Source: Neobacillus nitrireducens (lineage in GTDB: Bacteria > Bacillota > Bacilli > Bacillales > Cytobacillaceae). Taken from it: a DNA stretch of 64,000 bases. Shown here piece after piece: positions 40,436 through 49,552 of this stretch. The stretch covers positions 3,410,001-3,474,000 of the forward strand of contig NZ_CP133262.1 in the NCBI RefSeq assembly GCF_030915405.1, in the 5' to 3' direction. Both the position numbers and the translations under genes were made by a program. The stretch's first letter is position 1; each line of letters opens with the position of its first letter. The notes under the pieces were generated by a model. That model saw only the letters and a list, made by a program, of their open reading frames with translations. It searched no databases and was not told the origin of the DNA.

Positions 40436-41647
40436 TTAAAAAAATAGCCTTTGAATGAACCAAATGGCGCCCATCGCAACAATGGCATATGAACCATAGG
40501 TGACGATTTTTCGGGAGCTTTTAAACTTGAACATATAGGACAATAATGGGAGCAGTAAAAGGACAAGTGAGAGTTGAACAGCCTCAATTCCCAAATTAAA
40601 ATTCACCAAGGCGATAGCAAGGTGGCTTTTTGGAATCGACATTTCGCGTAAGATACTTGCAAATCCTAGTCCATGAATTAACCCGAATAGAAAGGTGATC
40701 GTCCAACGGTGGCGGATTTCCTTCCTGAAAATATTTTCTGCGGCCACATAGCAAATACTAAAGGCAATCACTGCCTCGACAAACCGTGAAGGCAGCGTAA
40801 TCCAGCCTAATACGGCCAAACTTAGCGTGATACTATGAGCAATCGTAAACGATGTAACAATGGCTGCATATTGCTTAAACGTTTGCTTGCGAAGTAACAA
40901 GGCAAACAGAAATAATAGATGATCATAGCCGGTAAGGATATGAAGAGTTCCTAGTTTGAAAAATGAAAACCACGAAGAAGTCGGTGGTTTTTCAACAGGT
41001 TTAACCGCCTCAGGATGATCTTGCGCTGTACCAGTATCAGGTTGTGTGGTTTGGTCTTGTCCTTGCTCTTGCTGCACTTCCGTTAACAGAATCGTCCAGG
41101 TGCGTTCCTTCCCCTGTAAGACTGCCTCGCTCGTCTGGCCCATCAAGTCGGCGGAAATCAGGTCGACATAATTAGCCCCAGTATCATTAAAATAAAAGCC
41201 ATCATTATAGACGATCGTGTCACCCGGCGAAAAGGCAGGATAGGTCATCGTTGTGGAAACAAATTCTTTATTTTCCTTTTTCACAAGCTTCATTTTCTCG
41301 ACCATTGGTGTTACTTCTTTGTTGTTCCTGTCCAATGTCAAACCTTCAGTAATTAATTCCTCAAGATGATGCCGATCCTTTTCCAGTTCTGATTTTTCAA
41401 GGACCCAGTTTTTATTTCGATCAATATCAGGTAATAATTCGATAAGCGATAGAGAATCAAGTGTGAATACCACTTCCGTTTTCTTGTCATCCATTGTTAT
41501 TTTTGTATAACTTGCACTATATGCGTGTGCATCGGCAATCATAGGGAAAGAGATGGATGCAATGAAAAATATAGAAAGAAAACTACATATCTGACTTCTA
41601 ACGAAAAAACTCCCTATATGTTGAATTGTAGAGAAAAATGAAACCAC
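40436..41647 (-). CDS. HupE/UreJ-family membrane protein with EF-hand-like extracellular part
   Basis: This 403-residue protein has a signal sequence ending near ADAHAYSA (about residue 40), an extracytoplasmic domain of some 180 residues with an EF-hand-like loop (DIDRNKNWVLEKSELE), a Gln/Pro linker, and six C-terminal helices of the HupE/UreJ_2 family (HILTGYDHLLFLFALLL, SFTIAHSITLSLAVLG, GLIHGLGFASIL). The histidine-bearing helix motifs suggest transport of a divalent metal, but the substrate is not known. The start is GTG 41647 after AGGAGG. It is divergent from the giant secreted hydrolase. Confidence 0.82.
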   Translation of the reverse strand: MVSFFSTIQHIGSFFVRSQICSFLSIFFIASISFPMIADAHAYSASYTKITMDDKKTEVVFTLDSLSLIELLPDIDRNKNWVLEKSELEKDRHHLEELITEGLTLDRNNKEVTPMVEKMKLVKKENKEFVSTTMTYPAFSPGDTIVYNDGFYFNDTGANYVDLISADLMGQTSEAVLQGKERTWTILLTEVQQEQGQDQTTQPDTGTAQDHPEAVKPVEKPPTSSWFSFFKLGTLHILTGYDHLLFLFALLLRKQTFKQYAAIVTSFTIAHSITLSLAVLGWITLPSRFVEAVIAFSICYVAAENIFRKEIRHRWTITFLFGLIHGLGFASILREMSIPKSHLAIALVNFNLGIEAVQLSLVLLLLPLLSYMFKFKSSRKIVTYGSYAIVAMGAIWFIQRLFF

Positions 41648-41858
41648 AGACGAACCTCCTGAATGTTATTTTAAAATAGTGACTTAAATAGTCCGAGAGT
41701 GTTAAAAAAGGTGAAACCACCTTAATATAATCACATCTTATTAGTCTTTGTATACCCGTTGAAAGATAATTTAGTCTATTTAGAAATAATTATCTAAATA
41801 TTACTATATTCATAGTGTTAAATATTTTGTAGAATAATAGAGTAATCGAAAACATTCA

Positions 41859-41885
41859 AAGGAGGCAAATATGTAAGCGTTTCCA
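41859..41885 (+). promoter_or_regulatory. cre-like site and ATG-TAA mini-ORF in the leader of the giant gene
   Basis: TGTAAGCGTTTCCA (41872-41885) matches the CcpA cre consensus TGWNANCGNTNWCA at all but one position. It overlaps AAAGGAGG (41859-41866), spaced from an ATG at 41871 that is followed at once by TAA: a ribosome site serving a start-stop codon pair 58 nt ahead of the real start. Catabolite repression is likely; the mini-ORF may be chance. Confidence 0.55.
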
Positions 41886-41928
41886 GTTAATGTTTGCAAA
41901 CGAAATTACTACAAAGGGTGGTAGATGA

Positions 41929-44900
41929 ATGAAAGCAAGACAAAGGAAGTATAAGCGTTGGACAAGTACGATTATGGCAGCACTTCTCTTGATCAGTACT
42001 TTTTTGCCAAGTGGTCTAATTGGAAAGGCCCATGCAGAACAGGCTGATCATGTTGTTATCTCACAGTATTTTGGAGGGGGAGGTAATGCAGGGGCACCAT
42101 ATAATAAAGATTTTATTGAATTATATAATCCAACTGATCAAGATGTGGTACTTGATGGCTGGTCAGTCCAATATGCTTCCACATCAGGAACCTCATGGCA
42201 AGTTACGCCATTGGCAGGCACAATCAAAGCTCATGGATATTACTTGATTGCAGAAGGCGGCGGGGCCACTGGTGTGAATCTTCCAACACCAGATGCTTCT
42301 GGAGCATTAACAATGTCTGGAACAGGTGCAAAAATCGCCTTGTTCAAAGACAAAACGACGGCGGCCACTGGTGCTAAACCAGCTGATACCATTGATTTTG
42401 TTGGTATGGGCGGGGCAACTTCTTTCGAAGGTACTGCAGCTACCAAAGCACCATCAAATACAACAAGCGTTCAACGTCGTCCATACGCTAACGTGGACCC
42501 TGCTCCTGGCAAAGGAAATGCATGGGACACTGATGACAACGCAGCCGACTTCTATGTTGGTGCAGTTGCTACACCTAGAAACACTGCGAGCCCAGGGGAG
42601 ACCCCAATGGTTCCTGTAACAAGCTTGCAGCCAAAGGGTATTAACGTCCAAGTTATCCAACAGAGTACGAATGTAACAGTAAAAGGGGCTGTAGATGCGG
42701 CGGCCGCAAATTCTGTTATTAATGTATATGAAAGCTCTACGAAGGGGACGGCTGTTGCGACGGGAAATGCAGCAGATGATGGAACTTTTTCCATCAATTT
42801 CACAACTGCTAAGACCTATACATCTTTATATATTGCGGCAAAACAAACAGATATGGATGAAAGTGCTGCGATCCAAATCGATGTAGCAAAAGCAAGTGCG
42901 TCAATTGCTCAAGCGAAATTAACTTATGCGGTCATTAATGGACAAGGTAATCTAAACGGTAATACGGGTGCCGCTGTTGCGAATTCAACGATTCGCATTT
43001 ATCCAAATGGAACAGCGAATCCTTCCGAAAAGTTAAAAGAACTGAAATCAGGGACTGCGGGCGATTTTTCAACAACAATTGCAGATGCTCCTGATACGGT
43101 TTATCTAACACAAATTACAAGCTCGGCGAAGGGGATTATGTTAGAAAGTACTCCTGTCGCAGTGACAAAAGCTGATTTATCAGTTGTGACCAAGCTAAAA
43201 GATGTTCGCGCATCGGATGCAAATGGTAAAACCATCAACGTAAATAAATATTTTACCGTTGAAGGTGTAGCAACAGTAGATAATCAAATTTTAGGAACAC
43301 AAAAGCAAAACTTCTATATTCAAGACGATACAGCAGGGATTAACATATTTAATTCTTCCTTAGTCACTCCATACAATGTGTTAAAAGGTGACAAATTAAG
43401 AATGACGGGTAAAGTCCTTGTTTATAATGGTTTAGCAGAATTTGAACCTGTATCAATTGAGAAGATTAGTGAAGGGAATCCAATCCCAAATCCAACACAA
43501 TTGACGATTCTTGATTTAAATACGTTTGCAACAGCTGAGCCGCTGGAAGGAACGCTTGTCACGGTGACTGGTAAAGTTTCGGCAGTAGCCGCTTCAGGTG
43601 CAAACTATAATGTTACATTTGTCGATGCAAACAATAAAGGTACAACCATTCGGGTGATGGGTCCAACAGGAATCGTTCCTGATACAGACCTTGCCATTGG
43701 AAAAAGCTATACCGTAACAGGTGTATTAGGGCAATATTCTACCAATGCCAACCCGCAGAATGGATACCAAGTTTACCCGCGTGATCTTAGTGACATTCGG
43801 CCAATTCTTGGGATCACTCACACACCATTAACAAGTGTTTACAAAGAGGTAAATGTTGAATTTGCAGCCACTGCGGATGGTGCTGAATCCGTAACAACAT
43901 ACTACCGTCCAACGGGTTCGACAGAATACACTGTCTTACCAATGGCAAAAGGCAGCGAAGGCCGTTATACCGTTACGTTAGAAGCAGCAAACGTACCTCA
44001 AGATGGATTCGAGTATTATATTGAAGCAAAAGCAGGTATTCAAGTTCAATCAGCTGGTACGAAAGAGGCGCCATTAGCTGTAACATTAAAAGAAGATACA
44101 GATGCACCAACAATCAGTGGTGAGAAACCGCAAAATGAAACAAGAGTGGAAAGTCCACACCCTGAAATTACCGCTTTAATTAATGATCCAAGTGGAATTG
44201 AAGATGGTTCCGTCCAGATGTGGTTGGATGGCGACGAGCTTACCGCTCCTGCTGCTACCATCTCAAAGACACAGGTGAAATACACACCTGAAGAAGAACT
44301 AGCTCTAGGAGTTCACACAGTAAAAGTTACGGCAAAAGACGTAAAAGGGAACCAAGCCGTAAAAGAATGGACATTTGAAGTGGTTCCTCGTTTCTCTGGC
44401 GGTAACCATTACCGTGGAACAACACATAACCACACAAACATCTCTCATGATGGTGCTGGTACACCAGAAGCTGCGTTAATTGCAGGTCAAGCGCATAATT
44501 ATGATTGGTTTGCCTTCTCCGACCATTCACATGATATCGATCCTGAAAAACTAGGAACAGATACCGTAACACGCAAAACTGCTGATGGAAAAGATGTGCC
44601 GGAACGTTCTGGTGGAGACCAGTGGCAGTTAACAAAAGACCTAGCTACTAAATATACAAAAAATGGTGAATATGTAGTATTCCCAGCATTTGAAATGACT
44701 TCCACCACTTGGGGCCATTCCAATATCTTTGGATCAGAAAACTTTATTGACAGAAATATCAATGGCAAGCAATACCAAGACTTAAGCCAATATTATGCAT
44801 GGGTAATGACCTATGATGATATCGTGGGTCAATTTAACCACCCTGATATGTCTGCCAATGCCTTTAATAACTTTAAACCATACAATAGTGACGTTGATAA

Positions 44901-47900
44901 ATTATTTACGATGCTAGAGGTTGGTAACGGTTCAGGACACTATGGCTATGCCAATGCTGAAACGAAATTCTACTCTGCTCTTGATTTAGGCTGGCATGTT
45001 GCCCCTACTTATGGGGAAGACAACCATGAAGGAACATGGGGAGAAGTAAATGCTCGTACCGTAATCGTTGCCGATGATCTTTCGGAAGCATCCCTTCTAC
45101 ATTCGATGCGTAATATGCGTGTCTACATGGAAGAGGATCCAAACTTCACGTTAGATGTGTTAGCAAACGGCTACTATATGGGTTCAACCGTTGATAGCAA
45201 AAAATTAAACTTTAAAATCTCTGGTAGTGACTTAGTAGCAGAAGCGAAGAATAGCACGAACTATAACTACCTTCCTACTACTTATAAGTCAGATGATAGA
45301 ATTTCTAAAGTTGAATTAATTTCTAATGATGGAAAAGTAGTCGATTCCATTACACCAATGGAAAAAGACTTCGAATGGACACCAACCTATACAGTTACAG
45401 GTGGCCAGCAATGGTTCGTTGTCAAAGTAACACAAATGGACGGAGAAAGAATTTACTCCTCACCGATCTGGTCAAAAGAAGAATCAGTCGATGTTAAAGT
45501 AAATGGAATCGATATTGATGGTGACGTGATTGTAGGCGGCAACCCTGCGACATTAAAAGCAACTGTTGCGAACAACGGTACAGAAGTAGTCAAAAACTTA
45601 AAGGTAGACTTCTACTATGATGAAGTAAAGCCTGAGAATTTCATTGGCACAAATAATATTTCATCGATTTTAACAAAGAACTCTGCAACTGCGACAGCTA
45701 CGTGGGCAAACCCAATTAAAGGCGACCACCAACTAATTGTCGTCGTCACATCCAATGAAGGTTTAGACCTTGGTGATGTGAAATATTCTTTACCTGTAAA
45801 AATCAAAGAACCACTAGGTGTGAAAGTATTAATCGATGCCAACCATGGAAACGAAAATACAAGCAGCGACAGTGGAACTTACAAAAATAACTTAACAGCG
45901 TTCACGCTTATGCTTCAAAAAGAGGGCTACACCGTAGCTGAAAATAAAGTAGCCCTTACGGACGAAGTGTTGGCAAATGTGAAGGTATTAGTTTTAACAA
46001 ATGCAAGAATTGCACTAACTGCTGACGAAAATGCAGCCGTTGCGAAATTCGTGAAAAATGGCGGCTCGTTATTAATGGCAGGTAAGAGCAATAACAGTGC
46101 AGACCCTACGATTAATAACAGCTTATTAAGTGATATTGGTTCGGGTATTCGGATGGGGAATGATGGCGTATTTGACTTAAGTAAGAGCGGTAACTTCTGG
46201 AGCGATCCAACGGTTAGCCCTTATGCCGTCAGAGTTCATCCAGGACTTGTCACGAATCATATGACTGACCGAGTTTCTTTCATTGATTACTATAGCGGTG
46301 GAAGCTTGTCAGGAGTAAATAACGGCAAACTGACCGAATCTGGTAAGGTAGTTATTTTAGCAAAAGGAAATGAAACCACGTATCAAGGAAATATCCAAGG
46401 CGGCTACACCTATGATGCGGTTTCTGACTCTTCCGGAGGCTCAGAAATTCCATTAATCGCATCTGAAGAAATTGGTGACAATGGCCGAATCATTGTTTCA
46501 GGTATGAACATTTTTAACAACAAACAGATGGATGAATCGTATGAACCAAAAGGTAACGATGAATTTACCTTTAACGCAGTCAACTGGTTAGCCCATCGTG
46601 AAATGAAAGTGGCCAACATTGCCGATGTTCGTAAACTAGCCGATGACACCGATGTAGTCGTTGAAGGTACCGTTACAACTGGAGCAGGCGTCTTCTTTGA
46701 TGCTTTCAACCTACAAGATGAGACTGGCGGTATTATGGCTTACCTTGAAGTTCCAGATGGTTCATTAAAAGCAGGCGACAAAGTACGTGTTTATGGTCAT
46801 ATTAAGCGATTTGATAATAATATTGAGTTAGAGTTTACTAGCTTTGCGAAGGATGTTATTAAACTTGGATCAGGCGATCCTGTCGTGCCGAAACAAGTAG
46901 CCACTGGGGAAGCAACATCAGCTGCCAACCAAGGTTTCCTTGTGAAGGTAAAGGGGAAAGTCGTATCTAAATTTGACGAAAACTCTTATGTTATCAACGA
47001 TGGTTCTGGTGATGTGTTAGTGTTCACAGATGGATACATTGTGAACCAAAGCAATGTCCAAGTACCAGTTCTTAAAAAAGGCGACACATTAGAGGCTGTT
47101 GGTTTATCTGGTGCGTTTGCACAGGGTACGCGGATTCGTGTCAGAGATACAAGAGAACTAGTCGGGACAGCGGATACGACTGCTCCATCAGTGCCAGTAG
47201 TAAAGGGTGTAACAGATGTAGACCTTTCTATTGAAGGAACGACTGAAGCAGGTGCAAAAGTTGTTGCCCATGCCAATGGACAAGAAATTGGTTCTGCAAC
47301 AGCAGATCAAGAGGGTAAATTCACGATTTCAATCGCTAAGCAAGCAGCAGGCGTGAAGATCACTGTAACGGCTACGGATGAAGCGGGGAACGTTAGTGAC
47401 GCAGCTGAAGTAATCGTAAGTGACGTAACTGCACCAGCTGCACCGGTTGTAAGTAGTGGTGTGAACGACAATGATTTAGTCATCAACGGTACAGCAGAAG
47501 CTGGAGCATCTATTAATGCGCAGGTCAACGGTCAGGAAATTGGCAAAGCAACTGCTGATGCTGAAGGTAACTATACAATGACTATTGCTAAACAAGCAGC
47601 AGGAGCGAAGATTACTGTAACGGCTACTGACAAAGCGGGTAATGTAAGTTTTGCAACTGAAGTAACAGTTCAAGACGAAAAGGTTACTACCGTGAGTGTA
47701 TCAACAGTTAAGCCTGGTCCACAGGTCTTTAAGGAGCCAATTCAGTTTACTGCTGCCTCTGAAGGAAGCAGGACTCCAGAATATCGCTTCTATGTCCTTG
47801 ATAAAAAGGGAGACCTCATGGTATTGCAAGATTATGGTGTTAGCAATACGTTGACATGGACAGCAAAAAAACCAGGCACCTATACTATATTTGTGGAATC

Positions 47901-48000
47901 AAAGGACAAATATAATTTCGGATTATCCTCATATTATTATGAAGCACGGACGGAATTAACCTTTGATGTGGTAGCAGGTAAAGCGAATACGCAGAGATAG
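41929..48000 (+). CDS. Giant secreted multidomain PHP metallohydrolase (2023 residues)
   Basis: A Sec signal peptide (cleavage after AHA, residue 36) is followed by a lamin-tail domain (about 40-165), Ig-like segments (220-420), two OB-type domains like those of secreted nucleases (422-625), another Ig region, a PHP/CehA-type metallohydrolase domain from about 825 (THNHTN, FSDHSHD, FNHPD, NHEG as metal ligands), a CARDB-type region (1186-1300), a glutaminase-like domain (1300-1540), a third OB (1562-1740), two bacterial Ig repeats (1750-1920) and a Y_Y_Y-type end. No sortase motif is present. Likely an extracellular phosphoesterase or nuclease acting on nucleic acids; substrate unproven. ATG 41929 follows AAAGGGTGG. 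Confidence 0.85.
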   Translation: MKARQRKYKRWTSTIMAALLLISTFLPSGLIGKAHAEQADHVVISQYFGGGGNAGAPYNKDFIELYNPTDQDVVLDGWSVQYASTSGTSWQVTPLAGTIKAHGYYLIAEGGGATGVNLPTPDASGALTMSGTGAKIALFKDKTTAATGAKPADTIDFVGMGGATSFEGTAATKAPSNTTSVQRRPYANVDPAPGKGNAWDTDDNAADFYVGAVATPRNTASPGETPMVPVTSLQPKGINVQVIQQSTNVTVKGAVDAAAANSVINVYESSTKGTAVATGNAADDGTFSINFTTAKTYTSLYIAAKQTDMDESAAIQIDVAKASASIAQAKLTYAVINGQGNLNGNTGAAVANSTIRIYPNGTANPSEKLKELKSGTAGDFSTTIADAPDTVYLTQITSSAKGIMLESTPVAVTKADLSVVTKLKDVRASDANGKTINVNKYFTVEGVATVDNQILGTQKQNFYIQDDTAGINIFNSSLVTPYNVLKGDKLRMTGKVLVYNGLAEFEPVSIEKISEGNPIPNPTQLTILDLNTFATAEPLEGTLVTVTGKVSAVAASGANYNVTFVDANNKGTTIRVMGPTGIVPDTDLAIGKSYTVTGVLGQYSTNANPQNGYQVYPRDLSDIRPILGITHTPLTSVYKEVNVEFAATADGAESVTTYYRPTGSTEYTVLPMAKGSEGRYTVTLEAANVPQDGFEYYIEAKAGIQVQSAGTKEAPLAVTLKEDTDAPTISGEKPQNETRVESPHPEITALINDPSGIEDGSVQMWLDGDELTAPAATISKTQVKYTPEEELALGVHTVKVTAKDVKGNQAVKEWTFEVVPRFSGGNHYRGTTHNHTNISHDGAGTPEAALIAGQAHNYDWFAFSDHSHDIDPEKLGTDTVTRKTADGKDVPERSGGDQWQLTKDLATKYTKNGEYVVFPAFEMTSTTWGHSNIFGSENFIDRNINGKQYQDLSQYYAWVMTYDDIVGQFNHPDMSANAFNNFKPYNSDVDKLFTMLEVGNGSGHYGYANAETKFYSALDLGWHVAPTYGEDNHEGTWGEVNARTVIVADDLSEASLLHSMRNMRVYMEEDPNFTLDVLANGYYMGSTVDSKKLNFKISGSDLVAEAKNSTNYNYLPTTYKSDDRISKVELISNDGKVVDSITPMEKDFEWTPTYTVTGGQQWFVVKVTQMDGERIYSSPIWSKEESVDVKVNGIDIDGDVIVGGNPATLKATVANNGTEVVKNLKVDFYYDEVKPENFIGTNNISSILTKNSATATATWANPIKGDHQLIVVVTSNEGLDLGDVKYSLPVKIKEPLGVKVLIDANHGNENTSSDSGTYKNNLTAFTLMLQKEGYTVAENKVALTDEVLANVKVLVLTNARIALTADENAAVAKFVKNGGSLLMAGKSNNSADPTINNSLLSDIGSGIRMGNDGVFDLSKSGNFWSDPTVSPYAVRVHPGLVTNHMTDRVSFIDYYSGGSLSGVNNGKLTESGKVVILAKGNETTYQGNIQGGYTYDAVSDSSGGSEIPLIASEEIGDNGRIIVSGMNIFNNKQMDESYEPKGNDEFTFNAVNWLAHREMKVANIADVRKLADDTDVVVEGTVTTGAGVFFDAFNLQDETGGIMAYLEVPDGSLKAGDKVRVYGHIKRFDNNIELEFTSFAKDVIKLGSGDPVVPKQVATGEATSAANQGFLVKVKGKVVSKFDENSYVINDGSGDVLVFTDGYIVNQSNVQVPVLKKGDTLEAVGLSGAFAQGTRIRVRDTRELVGTADTTAPSVPVVKGVTDVDLSIEGTTEAGAKVVAHANGQEIGSATADQEGKFTISIAKQAAGVKITVTATDEAGNVSDAAEVIVSDVTAPAAPVVSSGVNDNDLVINGTAEAGASINAQVNGQEIGKATADAEGNYTMTIAKQAAGAKITVTATDKAGNVSFATEVTVQDEKVTTVSVSTVKPGPQVFKEPIQFTAASEGSRTPEYRFYVLDKKGDLMVLQDYGVSNTLTWTAKKPGTYTIFVESKDKYNFGLSSYYYEARTELTFDVVAGKANTQR

Positions 48001-48038
48001 AATTTTTACAAAAAGAAAAAGGTGGGGAGAGTCTAATC

Positions 48039-49495
<1,457 letters not shown>

Positions 49496-49552
49496 TATTA
49501 CCCGAAATATGACTCTTTCCACCTTTTTTAGTTTGCTTTTCGGGGAACCACG

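Noticed and set aside
44046..47673. Several 65-100-codon minus-strand frames in the giant gene
   Set aside because: All lie antisense to a single well-supported 2023-codon gene and show no start signals.
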